NCBI RefSeq assembly: GCF_000321225.1
Contig: NW_004450267.1
Location: forward strand, 1,857,695 to 1,921,694
DNA: 64,000 nucleotides
Source of the DNA: Odobenus rosmarus divergens
Taxonomy: Eukaryota > Chordata > Mammalia > Carnivora > Odobenidae
Direction: 5' to 3'
Shown here: positions 10,986 through 22,235 of the stretch, one piece after another
Position numbering within the stretch: position 1 is the stretch's first letter
How the letters are laid out: each line of letters opens with the position of its first letter
Notes under the pieces: generated by a model
Database searches by the model: none
What the model was told of the DNA's origin: nothing
The model's input: the letters and a program-made list of their open reading frames with translations, nothing else
Translations under genes and position numbers: made by a program

Positions 10986-12030
10986 GTATCATTCCTCTTC
11001 TTTCTCCTCTAGAGCTACTTCCAGGACTGTATCCAAGTCTTATCACTGTATCCCCGACAGTCCCTAACAGAAAGACAAGTTAAATGTCAAAGAAACTAAG
11101 TAACCAATGACAAATGTGGAGGCAAAATTTTCTAGGAAATATCAACAAAGACTACAACAACCGAGCAGCTGTGAGGAATGACGGGCCAACTTGGGCAAAG
11201 TTTTGTCCCCCAGGCATCTGGAGTAGCGCCAGCACACACTCATTCACTGTGGCTGAGGGTTAGAGGCAGGTTCTGCCAACAGGGCAAATGACCAAACAGC
11301 AGAACTTGGACAAACCAGCTCAGGAGGAGAAAGCGGGGAGGGGGAACCTGTCTCATCCTTCTGGATGAGCGCATAACCAGAGATGGCGATCGGGATGCAC
11401 AGCGCCAGTTCCCAACATGAAGCAGGATTTACAGTCCCTCTTTAATCTGTGTAATGGCTACAAAAATAAATGAACTAGAAAGTACGCGTGTAAGGAGACA
11501 GAATATCATAGGAAACAATTAGGCCCATATTTCAAAGCAACGGTTTCTTTGCCTGAGCAGGCAGGCAGTAAAGAATTCTTAAGTATTTTCTAGCACTCAG
11601 CTAAACCATCCTTGCAACCTGTTCCATATAGATGTCCTAAGGTCATTTTCTTAGAAATTTTTAAAGAAGGGAAAAACAGAAGAAGGGAAAGTAAAGGATC
11701 ACTTCAAATAAGAAGAGAAAACAGTCTCTTCATTTATAATGGAGAGAAAAAAAAAAGGAAATGTTTTTCGTGCATTTCCTAGAATCCAAAGGCTGTAAAC
11801 ATAGGAAATTTAAAACAATTAGAACAAAAGAAAATGCACCAGTGCGGTTGACATAATCAGGAGATGGCTAAAGAAGCCGGTGCAGCCCAGTCGTGCAGCA
11901 AAAGCTCAAACCGTGTCTTAGAATCTTCAGAACTAAGTCCCCACCGCAGACCCTCTTGCACAGTCTTTGCAGGGTCACTTTAATCACCATGCCCCTGATT
12001 CTCTGCCTGTAGCACTCTTAACTACATTTC
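10986..12030. other. Intronic stretch with no recognised feature
   Basis: This intronic DNA has a purine-rich patch (11660-11760). No repeat or coding sequence is recognised. Confidence 0.5.
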
Positions 12031-12034
12031 CACG

Positions 12035-12800
12035 TTACCCTGGGTTTGCCTGTTTCTACTTCCATGACCACCCAGAAATCCAGATCCTTGAAATTGCTTT
12101 GAAACCATCTTACCACCTTTGAGTTCTCTCAGCTACTTTTCTTCCCCATCATCACTGCCCGTGAGTCCCGCCCTCATCAGCTCTCTCCCACTGAGACTGT
12201 TTTAATCACCTTTGGCCACAGTTTAGCATACTGACTCTGCTCCATCCTCCACACACCCCAGCATCAGAACTGAATGAACAATAATGCAACATATGTTAAG
12301 AAAAAAGAAAAAGAAGAAGATAGCAGGAGGGGAAGAATGAACAGGAGTAAGTCGGAGGGGGAGACGAACCATGAGAGACGATGGACTCTGAAAAACAAAC
12401 TGAGGGTTCTAGAGCGGAGGAAGGTGGGGGGATGGGTTAGCCTGGTGATGGGTATTAAAGAGGGCACATTCTGTGTGGAGCACTGGGTGTTATGCACAAA
12501 CAATGAATCATGGAACACTACATCAAAAACTAATGATGTAATGTATGGTGATTAACATAATAAAATTAAATTAAAAAATGAAAAAGAAGAAATGAACAAA
12601 CGAACGAACAAATGAATGAGGCCTAAGTTCCTTAGCCTGGACTTTAAGACCAGTCATTCCCACTGGCCATGTCAGCCTTCCAAACTCTTCTTCGCGTTCA
12701 GGCCGCTATAGTCCACAGCCCTACGCCAATCTGCAGCCACTCCAGTCCATGACGACCCTGTCGGAACTCAACCCTCCTTTCTTTATGAGGCACTTCTGTG
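12035..12800 (+). mobile_element. Possible L2 fragment interrupted by a LINE-1 insertion
   Basis: The C/T-rich flanks of the LINE-1 (12035-12275, e.g. CCACCCAGAAATCCAGATCC; and 12615-12800, e.g. GTTCCTTAGCCTGGACTTTAAG) resemble consecutive pieces of forward LINE-2. They are diverged and assigned with caution. Confidence 0.4.
12290..12591 (+). mobile_element. Carnivoran LINE-1 3' end (5'-truncated)
   Basis: This is the longest copy of the tail here. It has GAAGATAGCAGGAGGGGAAG, GACGAACCATGAGAGACGATG, CTGAAAAACAAACTGAGGG, AGCACTGGGTGTTATGCAC, AATGATGTAATGTATGGTG and an A-rich end. GAAAAAGAAGAA at 12307-12318 and 12580-12591 may be a target-site duplication, but the A/G-rich context makes that uncertain. 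Confidence 0.88.
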
Positions 12801-13094
12801 GCAACTAGTTCTTCACACTAAGGTAGCATTTAATGAAATGTGACTTTCATCATGTTAGCCTCTCCTCCCTCCCTCCCTCCTCCTTCTCCAAGCCCTTCCA
12901 TTTCATGGATAGACGATGGAGCTTCAGAAAAGTTGTAAAGCAAGAAAAAGGGAGCACCAGAGGTCTACATGCCATAATGCTTCCAGTGCTCAGAAGAGAA
13001 GAAATGAGGAGAGACTCCACCTGCACTTGGGAAGGGCCGCCTCCCTCCGCATCTGATTAGAGGTCAAGTTGGAATATCCCCCTTGAGCACGGGC

Positions 13095-13215
13095 TCTAAC
13101 ACTTTTGGGACCTCCACATTTGGGCCTGAAAGCCACCTCCAATCCTTTTTGACTGTGTGAGCTCAGACAGATGCTGTCAGCACTGTTGGCCTCAGTTTCC
13201 TCACAGGTGAATGAG
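13095..13215 (+). mobile_element. MIR fragment
   Basis: GACTGTGTGAGCTCAGACAG followed by TTGGCCTCAGTTTCCTCACAGG and TGAATGAGACTCACAATGCC resembles the MIR body. Confidence 0.5.
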
Positions 13216-13264
13216 ACTCACAATGCCTCCCCCACAGGAAAAATGAGGAAATACAGAGGAACCC

Positions 13265-13350
13265 AGACTCTGAGCACCATGAGGACAGAGACCCAGATTA
13301 TCTGTCCCACAGCTCCACCCCAGCACCTGGAGTTACGCTTGGCACGTTTT
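13265..13350 (+). mobile_element. L2 3' fragment
   Basis: GAGCACCATGAGGACAGAGACC, TTATCTGTCCCACAGCTCC and CCCAGCACCTGGAGTTACG match the terminal LINE-2 motif ('CTCCATGAGGACAGGGACC...CCCAGCACCTGG'). Confidence 0.55.
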
Positions 13351-13456
13351 ATGAAGTCTGGAACATGGTTTCCTGGGTGTTTTTCTTGTTCACTGATAAC
13401 CTGCTGCCTACTTGAGGTCTAAGTGCAGGAACAGACTTAAAAAGGAAACATTTTAA

Positions 13457-13486
13457 TCATGATAATCATCATTATCGTTATCATGA
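13457..13486. repeat. 9-bp perfect inverted repeat, 12-base loop
   Basis: TCATGATAA at 13457-13465 pairs with TTATCATGA at 13478-13486. The loop is made of further CAT/ATT triplets. Function unknown. Confidence 0.85.
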
Positions 13487-13489
13487 ACC

Positions 13490-14740
13490 CTATCCTAAGG
13501 CATAAAGAAAAATACTAAGCCCCCAAAAGAATCATAAGCTACGGTGGCCAGAAAAGAAAAAGAAATACTTGCATTTCTCACGACTGCATGTTTTTCACCG
13601 TGGAGGAGATTTAAAGGGGGAAGAGAAAGGCAAAAATAAATATGAATAAATAGATTAAGAAACCTAACGGATACCCTAAATGCATAATCAGAAAGAACAG
13701 GCCTTGGAATATAAATTGAAAGATCTGCTCAGAGAAAGCCAATTTAAGGCCCAAATTGAACAGCCTCAGCAAATGGTGGGAGAAGAGATATTTTGAAATG
13801 GCATAATGCAGGAACAAAGAACAAAGCATTTTTATCTGGCTCCCAAACAATTAAATGCACCTGCCAATTCCATGCGGAAGACGGGCTTTAAAGAACTGCA
13901 GCTGAGTGGGGGGAGCATTCAAAGTCACTCAGAATTCATTAGTTGCCAGAGGAAAAGCAGCCACAGATTTCCTTCCAAAGAGGTGTCTCCAACCCCGGCC
14001 AGAAGGAACCCAAGGCAGTCCAGAGCCGCCGAAGACTCAAAGGGAAACCACTCTCTTATTATCCGTCCAACATGCACATCTTGCCAGCTCCTGGACAAGC
14101 TTCTCTCCCCGTAGGCATTACCAGTCCACAGTTACGTGTCCCCCGAGAAATTACAAAAACGAGGCTCACGAGGAAGAAGCCCTGGTTGCAGGTGAGGAAG
14201 GCATATGACCAATTCTCACTCGGCCTCCCATGCAGAAAGAGGAGGAACATTCCTCCCTCCAAAACCATTTCCTCATCTGTGATGTGGGAAAAAGTGGGAA
14301 TTTTTATACTAGGAACTCAGTTCCCAAGTCAATAGGTAAGGCAAAAATCACATGTTAAAAGCAGCCCTGGAAATCCCTAAAATCACCCCAAAGGTAGGGA
14401 CCACATGATTTAATACATATACCATGAAAGGCACATGGGACCTGAGACCAAAGCAGAGAACGGACCTATGTCTCCATCCCCATCTCCTGCTCTAAGGACA
14501 CTGTCTCACGGTGGGACTCCAGACACCAGGCCACCAGCACAACTGAAATTGATTGCTCTTGTGTGCTCTCTCTCTCTTTCTGCCAAGTCATATTACTGCA
14601 TTCCTATAATTTAAAGGGCTCAAAATATAACTTCGTATTATAAGTTCTGCCTCAATCATAGGGATGTTTGAGGATCAATAGGGTAGCAAAAGTGAAAGCA
14701 CCAGGAAAACAACAAAGGGCTTTACAAATAATATTATTCA
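13490..14740. other. Intronic stretch with no recognised feature
   Basis: This intronic sequence contains three mutually overlapping forward frames at 13806-14335 that match nothing I know. CCTCATCTGTGATGTGGG near 14270 may be a MIR remnant. Confidence 0.45.
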
Positions 14741-14744
14741 TCTG

Positions 14745-14845
14745 ACATGTTGTGAACTTCTAGAGGACTCATGGGAAAAGCATTTCCAGTATCTATCACA
14801 GGGCCGATCAGACCCTCCAGGCACTCAATAAGTAACGGAGAGAAA
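14745..14845 (+). mobile_element. L2 3' fragment
   Basis: TGTGAACTTCTAGAGGACTC, GTATCTATCACAGGGCCG and CCAGGCACTCAATAAGTAACGG follow the order of the L2 3' terminus. Confidence 0.5.
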
Positions 14846-15530
14846 GATGCATGGAGCTATTAATTAACTAACCCTGAACACAGAGCCTACTACTGCAGGT
14901 TATAAAGGGGGCAAGGTATGTTCCCAGGCTTGGCACGTGGGTGCTCACGACCTGGTTAGAGAGGACACTCTCCTAGGATGCAGGATGCTGTCAGTAGGAG
15001 GTGCTCCCTACAGGGTGCAGACTGCACCATAAGCAGTGGGGCAGTCTGTGAGCTGGCATCATCAGCCAAGGATCTTGCACACCATGCCACCTGAACTAGA
15101 ATTTCATAGGATCAAGTGCAGGGACTTCAGAACTGGGAGCATGCTCAGGAGTCATATATTCAACTCCCTTATTTTAAGGTTGAGAAAAAGAAGCCTTTGG
15201 AAGGGGCTTTTGTTTGCTGGGCTTACAGAACAGCACCATCACTAAAGACCACGGACCCAGAGGGATCTCTGACCCCTCCCTGAACAAAAGGACACAGTAC
15301 AGAACACCCCTTGCTTCAGTTCACTAGGAATGTCAGTGAAATAAGCCGAGGCAACAATAAAGGCTCCAAAGTCACTTCATAAGCACCGAAGACAAAATGA
15401 TAGACAGCAATGGCAAGTGTGTGCACAGCTTCCTTTCTCCTGACCCCCAACATGTTCCCATTCACATCAGAAGAAAGCAGAGGGAGGGAGAGGAAGGAAA
15501 GTCAGAGGAAGACAGCACTTCTATCTTCAG
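14846..15530. other. Intronic stretch with no recognised feature
   Basis: No repeat family or gene is recognised. Composition is mixed. Confidence 0.5.
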
Positions 15531-15534
15531 ATCC

Positions 15535-15790
15535 TAATTCAAATATGACCTTGGCAGTAAGGCCTCCCTCCTGGACCATTCTACTTCAAATGACCTCCCC
15601 GTCCCCACCTTACCATCTGACATCATATATATACATATTCTCTCTCTCTCTCTCTTCCTAAGTAGAATGGAAAGGCCATGGGCAATGATCTTTTTGTTTC
15701 TTCAGTGCTTCATCCACAGCACAGAGCATAGCGCAAATGAGATATTCAATAAAATGTTTATTGAAAACAATGAATAAATCAATGAATAAG
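15535..15790 (+). mobile_element. L2 3' region
   Basis: CAAATATGACCTTGGCAGTAAG, CCCACCTTACCATCTGACATC, GTAGAATGGAAAGGCCATGGG and TTCAGTGCTTCATCCACAGC end in TATTCAATAAAATGTTTATTG and an AATGAATAAATC tail. This is a diverged LINE-2 with a short (CT)n near 15640-15656. Confidence 0.65.
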
Positions 15791-16430
15791 AACAGAAATT
15801 AGAGGCAGCTTTATGAAGCAGACAACACTGATCTCATTTTTAAGTGATGGATGGCCTTCAGAAAAAACAGACACTGATGTGAAGTGGGGAACAGAGCAGA
15901 CATCACAGGTGGAGGGAACAGTGTAAGACCAGTGAGGGGTTCCTCTGTCTGAAATGTAAGATGTACAAAGAAAACTAAAGCAGAGATCATGCAGACTGGA
16001 GCCCCAAGCCTCCGGTAAAATGTATACAGATAATCCTGTATAAGTAAGGGTGGAAGGGTATCACCCAACTCAGAAGGCTACTTTTGTGTCCCCAAACTCG
16101 CAAAGCCCTGTAAGAATATAGCAATCCAGCTGGTGGGAGAGAGGGGCCATGACTCCTGAAAGCCAGCGAAGACAGCACAGGCCTTCAAACTGTTGTGCAC
16201 AAGGCGGCCAAGTCGTTCTCTGAGCCAAAACCCCACTTCCCTCTTCACTCTGCCTGGGCTCCGAGTCGACTGGCCCAGAAAGGCCAGCCAGGGTCTCTCC
16301 AGCCCCGCAGAGCAGTGGTTTCTTTACCCCCATTTAGATTCAGCCACAAAATTCCAAGCAGAAACTCATGGCGATATAGAGAGGGCTTTGATTTTTTTTC
16401 CTTTTCTTTTTTAGTTATTTTATTTTATTT
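15791..16430. other. Intronic stretch with no recognised feature
   Basis: No gene or repeat is recognised. A T-rich TTATTTTATTTTATTTTA patch leads into the TATG microsatellite. Confidence 0.5.
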
Positions 16431-16434
16431 TATA

Positions 16435-16459
16435 TATGTATGTATGTATGTATGTATGC
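16435..16459. repeat. (TATG)n microsatellite
   Basis: There are about six uninterrupted TATG units following TATA-rich DNA. Confidence 0.95.
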
Positions 16460-16960
16460 ATTTTAATGTTGCAAAGACTGATCTGGGAAACAAGTACATT
16501 TCAAAAGGAGAAAAGCCATTAGCATGTGTAAGAAATCAAAGCAGTGGAATACTGATTGTGGCAATTTAGGAAAGCTGGTACAATACACCTCTCCAATTCA
16601 CAGGAGACTGAAAGAAAATATAGTCCACACGGCATACAGAAAATGGAGAGAACATGGCCTCAGGATGCAGGCAGTTGCTGAGCGCACACAGACAGTGGCC
16701 AGGGCTGCCTGGCAGAAGTTGGTGACAGGACCAAGGTCTGGGGCAACTTCTTCACTTCTGCCCCTGTCCCAGAGGGCAGTTGTGCCCCGCTGGTAATCTG
16801 GACACATCTGAAATCCATCCAAAGAGGCTACAGAGGAACTCAATCCACGTTCTGATGAGGGAGGCTTTAAGCACCAATTTTATTTCCCTTTCTTTATTCT
16901 ATGAACAAAAGCAGATTGGTAGACAGATGATTTCTGAAGTGCTGGAGAGGGTTAGACCAA
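16460..16960. other. Intronic stretch with no recognised feature
   Basis: I see no repeat or gene here. Confidence 0.45.
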
Positions 16961-16964
16961 AGAG

Positions 16965-17045
16965 CCTGGTTTGAGGTGGCACACACCAAGTGACCTTAGA
17001 GAAATCATTTGACTTCTTTGGGCCTCAGTTTCCCTTCCTGACTGC
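16965..17045 (+). mobile_element. MIR fragment
   Basis: CAAGTGACCTTAGAGAAATC followed by TTCTTTGGGCCTCAGTTTCC matches the MIR core. Confidence 0.6.
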
Positions 17046-17054
17046 ACCTTAGCA

Positions 17055-17225
17055 AAAATTATTTGGATCCTATTATCTCATTTAATTATAACAACCCTGA
17101 GTTGATACTATTATTATAATCCTATTTTACAAAGTCATATTTTCCAAAATCACAAACAAACCAGGAGTGCAAATCTGCCTGATTCAGGCTCATGTACTTA
17201 ATCTAGACCCTTTACTGCCTTTAGG
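17055..17225 (-). mobile_element. MIR
   Basis: TATCTCATTTAATTATAACAAC, TGATACTATTATTATAATCC, ATTTTACAAAGTCATATTTTC and TCTGCCTGATTCAGGCTC match a reverse-oriented MIR over most of its length. Confidence 0.65.
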
Positions 17226-17229
17226 TTAA

Positions 17230-18240
17230 TAGTGCCAAGTCTTTTCTGGTTTTGACCATCTATGGCCTTCATTTATTCAAATTCATTCAATGTAAATGTA
17301 AATTCATTCCAAGAGAAAGAGCTGGGACCACCAGAGTCTACTTGTATCCAACTAGTACCTCAGTATCAGAGGAGACCCCCCCATCCAATGGTATGAAGGA
17401 GCTGCCCCCCAAATCCTAATGCCTTTTCTACAGTTAGCGCCCAATCATAGCTAGGTTCTGTGCCGGTGAGCTGCCTGGGAATGGAGAAGCAGCACAGTGG
17501 CCTCTAACACGGACCCATTTCTAGTGATGGTCCCTCCCTCTACCCTCCCGCAATGTAATCCATCATCCTCCAATGTGCAATGACAATTCCGTGATAAAGC
17601 TGCTTCAGCAGGCTGGGGCTACGGGCCAACGCAACAGGCCAAGGGCAACAGAGAAAAGTATAATCACACAAGGGCCAGGTCCTACTCTTGGGGTCAAAAT
17701 GCTAAATGAGACGAACAGGGCTTAGCAGCATCACATACGACCAAGAGTCGGTGTTCCAAGGGTGCAGGCTGGCTGCCCAGACAGTATGACTGAAGCTATA
17801 TGAAAAGAAGTGGATTCCCTGGAAGCAGATGTGTTGGCTTTGATCTGTGCTCATACCACACCTGGGAGATTCTCATCTAGTTTCACCCCCACACTGACAA
17901 ATAGGAAGCTTGGTAATGAAACTATAACCTGGATGAAGATTCACAGAAATGGAAAATTTCAAGAGGGAAACCCCTGGAGGGCAAGAGCACCATCTCCAAA
18001 AGCTCCCTTGCTCCCCCTAAAAGAAGCGCATATTCCATATTCACCCCAATTGCACAGTGATGGGGATGGCAGGCAGGTAGAGTTGGGCCCAATTAGAGGA
18101 AAAATTCCCCCCAACACTGCTATCCACATACAGAAAATCTGCCTCTGAAGGAAGTAACTCCCCAGTACCAGAGATGCTGAAGCAGAAGCTGGACAGTCAC
18201 TAGGAGGGGACGCCGAGGAGTTAAAGAGTCAAGATTCCAA
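17230..18240. other. Intronic stretch with no recognised feature
   Basis: This is non-repetitive intron. The 112-codon frame at 17810-18148 shows no recognisable domain and is taken as chance. Confidence 0.5.
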
Positions 18241-18244
18241 GATA

Positions 18245-18682
18245 GAAGCTCAAAGTGCGGTTGTGTTTGAATTGTTCATTCAATGAACATGACCTTATGT
18301 GGAAATACGGTTTTTGCAGATGTAATCAAGTTGACATCTTCCCGAATTAGGGTGGGCCCTAAATCCAATGCCTGGTGTCCTTTAAAGAAGAGGGAGATGT
18401 GGACACAGGCACTTTCAGAGGAGAGGCAGCTGTGTTAAGACAGAGGCAGACACAGAAGTGATGCAGCTAGAAGACAATGAAGGCCAAGGATCACAGGTGA
18501 GCACCAGCAGCTAGGAAGAGGCAAGGAAGGCCTCTTAGGAGCCTTCAGAGGGAGCGGAGTCCTGCCACCTCCTTGCTGTCAGACTTCTGGCCTCCAGAAC
18601 TGTGAGGGAGGAAATTTGTTTTCAGCCATCCAATGAGTGATAATGTGTTACCACAGCCTCAGGAAACTAGTATATGTACCAA
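18245..18682 (+). mobile_element. MLT1/MST-like MaLR LTR
   Basis: TGACCTTATGTGGAAATACGG, TTTTGCAGATGTAATCAAG, GGTGGGCCCTAAATCCAATG, TCCTTTAAAGAAGAGGG, GACTTCTGGCCTCCAGAACTG and AATGTGTTACCACAGCCTCAG are diagnostic. It is a solitary LTR with no internal region. Confidence 0.85.
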
Positions 18683-18819
18683 GGCCCGAACCTGGTAACA
18701 TTCTGTCCGTATCTTAGGAAAGGAAAGTTGCTTTCCAAGCGGGAACTTGGATGGGGCACTAAGATTAATTCTTGAATCAGAAGGAATGTTAAGAAACTAA
18801 TTTAGCTATTTTTCTTTTT

Positions 18820-19170
18820 AACTCACTCATGTACTGATTAAACATCCACTGAGTCCTTAATATGTGGCAAAAATTCTGCTAAGCCCTGAGGACACAGGCA
18901 CAGATGACAGGAGTCCTGCCTTCAAAAAGCTCACTGTCCACTTTCCACCATTACTTGGCAGATGTCTTCACATGGGTGCTGTAACCGAGGCATTTACAAA
19001 CACAGAGCTAAGGAATGGTCATCTGTGACAGTGGGAATCAGGGAAGACTTTCTGCAAATGTTACATCTGCACTGGATCTTTAAAGTTTGTGCTCTGGTGA
19101 CCAAGACGGAAGCACTTTCTAGACGTGACAACCCATATTCAAGGGCCTTGACCTAAGTCCCAGATATGGG
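18820..19170 (-). mobile_element. L2 fragment
   Basis: AAACATCCACTGAGTCCTTAA, TGCTAAGCCCTGAGGACACAG, TCCTGCCTTCAAAAAGCTCAC and GAATCAGGGAAGACTTTCTGC are the reverse complement of the L2 3' end and its upstream part. Confidence 0.7.
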
Positions 19171-19689
19171 TAGATGTAGGGTAGAAGAAGGGACAAGAAA
19201 TGAAACTCAAGATCTATGGGGAAGCATCTCCAATTGTACACAAACTAGTCCGGGAAACCTCACAGGTGCTTGGACAACCCCAGCTCCAGTTTTGAAGAGT
19301 CCTCTTTAGTTCCTACCCCGATAACCAGAGCATCATGTCATTTTCCTGTTTGGCTTTGGAATGACCAGACCACTACATTCCTTCCACAACACTAGATCTA
19401 TACTCCCCCTTACAGCTTCAATGGGAATATCAAAACTTAAAATACTCACTGATGAAAAGCTAGGCAGAAGACACATCAGATGGTCTCCCCCACCCCCAAC
19501 AGAGTTTTAATCCATTCATTCCTCCTCGCTCTGGCATATGGAGAAGGGAGCGGCAGAAATGAAGCTAACAGCTGCTTCCCAACAGTGAAGAAGCAAGACA
19601 GGATGTCAGTGTGTCGTATTTGACAGCTGGGAGCGTTCTCAGAACATAATTATATAACCTCTTGCGTATAGAGGTTCCCCCCTTCCAGA
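19171..19689. other. Intronic stretch with no recognised feature
   Basis: I see no repeat or gene here. Confidence 0.45.
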
Positions 19690-19830
19690 GCACCCTCACA
19701 TGTCACTGGGTTTTAGTCCTACAGCAGCCTAGGGAGCTGGCAGCCTAGATGAGGCCAGGGGGTGGCCCAGGGTTACGTGAACTGCAAGTTAGAGGCTGAC
19801 CCAGATTAGATCTCAGTTCCCGACCTTAGA
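19690..19830 (-). mobile_element. MIR fragment
   Basis: TAGTCCTACAGCAGCCTAGGG, TAGATGAGGCCAGGG and CCCAGGGTTACGTGAACTGC resemble a reverse-oriented MIR. Confidence 0.5.
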
Positions 19831-20960
19831 CGCCGCTGCCTTCGCAGTTTTGTGTATTCCTCTTTTGAAGTGTGTAAACGGGCTTCTGGGATTCCATATG
19901 GAGACAGGGATTCAGAGGGACTAAGTGGAAATTACTCAAAGACACGAACCAAGAGTCCACTGGAAGGGCAAAGAGAGCAAATCCTATTTCCTTCACCTGC
20001 AAGTAGGAGGCATTTCCTGCACATGATCAAAATAACCACAGCTTGGAATTTGGGGGTCTTAAGAAATGAGTTGAGGGCTGAAGTAGGGTGCAAAGCTGCG
20101 GGATGTATGCGGCTGTGATGGCACCTGGGGGGCAGACCTGGCTAGAGCCCTCTTAACTCCTCCCTGACCCGGCCCGCCATCCAGTATATGACCTCTCTGT
20201 CCAATGTACCACTAGATCTGCCCCCTTTAAAAAGCAAGGGCCTAGAAGTGGCTGTCACCAAGGGTAACAATGAAATCAACTCATCAAAAACTGAGAACTG
20301 AGCCAGTGACCCTTGTGCCCCACGAACTTTCCCCAAATATCGTTCTATTAAGCTAACTGTTCATCTCCAGGGATCAGAACTTCTCCCAAATGCTCAGGTG
20401 GAGAACGAAACTGCAAACTTTAAATACAGATTAAAACTATCAAGTGCAAGTAGGAACCACACTCTTCCTGAAGAATGGAAAACACTGTTGGCCTGATCCC
20501 TTCACTTTGTGAAGATTAAAAAACAAAAGAACATCCAGTAGATTGCATCTTCTGGTTATATCTGATTAAGGAAATTAATGCAAGGAAACAAATGAGCGTT
20601 GCTTGCATTCAAATAATCTCCTTGCTTTCTCCTACCCCCCAACCCAATATGTGTGTTCTGGGGATTTCTTTGTACCCAATCTACAATGTTAAGGACACGG
20701 CGTATCTCTGCGTGCAGGTGCGCATGCATATGTACACATACACACACATGCACATGGGATTCACAACTAGAATCTTCTTTGCCAGGTGTCCCAGATTGTA
20801 AATAAATTCTAAACTAATTTAATTATCTTATATTTCCATGAAGACAGTGCCTGCTTTGGAGGCATTCTGGGCGATCACATGAAACATAAGGATATAAAGA
20901 ACAATATGTCCTCACACCAGGTATGAGATAACTCACAAATGGGAGAAAGCTCCCATCCTT
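19831..20960. other. Intronic stretch with no recognised feature
   Basis: No repeat family or gene is recognised. A short (CA)-rich CACATACACACACATGCAC lies near 20735-20753. Confidence 0.5.
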
Positions 20961-20976
20961 AAAAGAGGGGAGTTCA

Positions 20977-21173
20977 GGGTGCCTGGGTGGCTCAGTTGGT
21001 TAAGCGACTGCCTTCGGCTCAGGTCATGATCCTGGAGTCCCGGGATCGAGTCCCGCATCGGGCTCCCTGCTCAGTGGGGAGTCTGCTTCTCCCTCTGACC
21101 CTCTTCCCTCTCATGCTCTCTATCTCTCATTCTCTCTCTCTCAAATAAATAATCTTTAAAAAAAAAAAAAGGG
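20977..21173 (+). mobile_element. CAN-SINE (youngest-looking copy) with target-site duplication
   Basis: The GGTGCCTGGGTGGCTCAGTT head and the unbroken TCCTGGAGTCCCGGGATCGA core are well preserved. A CT-rich run, AAATAAATAATC and poly-A follow. GGGGAGTTCA flanks it at 20967-20976 and 21174-21183. Its intact tRNA-like part suggests a recent insertion. Confidence 0.95.
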
Positions 21174-21183
21174 GGGGAGTTCA

Positions 21184-21810
21184 CTGGTTTCCTGAGAAAT
21201 TGCTGAAACCCCTGCATGACCACGTTCGACTAGCTCTCTTCTGCCTCACACACGTCTAGAAGGAGACATCAGGCTCTGTGTGAGGAGAGGCTGCAAGTGT
21301 TCCCTCCTTCCAGAAGAGAAGGAATGGGGACTCTCCCCCTTCTCTCTCATCTCCCTGAGTGCATGCACACATAGCACACGGGGCGCAGCCACAGGCACGG
21401 GAGACAATCAAGTCAGGCAATATTGACATCATCAGGTTTTGAAATGAATGATTTCACACAGAAATCTGTCAGTGGTCCAGTAAGTAACAGGAGGAGCACT
21501 GGACGAAGGGAGGAGGCAGCTCAGACAAGTCGCACGTTGGGAGCGTCTTATTCGCAAAGGGGAAGCTAGATACCCGGGCTCACCCTGCCCTGCGATCCCA
21601 AGACTCATGGAGACAGCACAAAAAAAGGTAGCAAAAGATGGTGAGTGCAGGTATTCTGGCTGGAGAGGGTATGGACTTTTCCCTCGGTTGTTGTTGGCTT
21701 TCATTTTATTTCTGAGAAGAGGACTCTGAGAAATTAGGTCAATCACTGCTTCTCTGGGGGGCCTCAGGTAATTCCATCTGGGAATACAAGAGGTCCTCTC
21801 CCCTGGAATC
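21184..21810. other. Intronic stretch with no recognised feature
   Basis: No repeat or gene is recognised. The 104-codon minus-strand frame at 21432-21746 has no recognisable similarity. Confidence 0.45.
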
Positions 21811-21814
21811 TAGG

Positions 21815-22235
21815 TGGGCTCTCTGACTGCCAGGTCAATTGAATACCATAGAAGTAATGCTTCACAGATTTTCGGGCCCAGGACTTAAGAAGCTAGCAGC
21901 TTCCACTTCCTGTCTCTTGGAGCATTCTCTCTCGGATCCCTAATTGTCCATGTCAAATGTCTAACTTACACTGAGGCTGTCCTGCTATGAGGAAGGCCAC
22001 ACTAGTCACAAAGGAAGACTGGAGGTATGGGGCAAGATGAAGGAGCGAGGGAGAGAGATGTCTGGCCAGCTCCCAGCTGAGGTACAGAAACCACAGAGCA
22101 ATTATAAGCCATCTCCTCGTTGCTCTGCCTGAATTCCTGATTCAGAGAATCATCAAATATAACAAGTTGTTATTTTAAGCTACTAGGTTTTAGGGGTAGT
22201 TGTTATGCAGCAATCAGTAACCGAGACAGGGACCT
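21815..22235 (+). mobile_element. MLT1-like MaLR LTR
   Basis: ATAGAAGTAATGCTTCACAG, AGCAGCTTCCACTTCCTGTC, CTGGCCAGCTCCCAGCTGAGG and GTTGTTATTTTAAGCTACTAG followed by TTATGCAGCAATCAGTAACCG identify a diverged MaLR LTR with no internal retroviral region. Confidence 0.78.

Noticed and set aside
573..22235. MaLR LTRs as possible endogenous retroviral proviruses
   Set aside because: Each of the three is a solitary decayed LTR without any internal gag/pol-like coding sequence.
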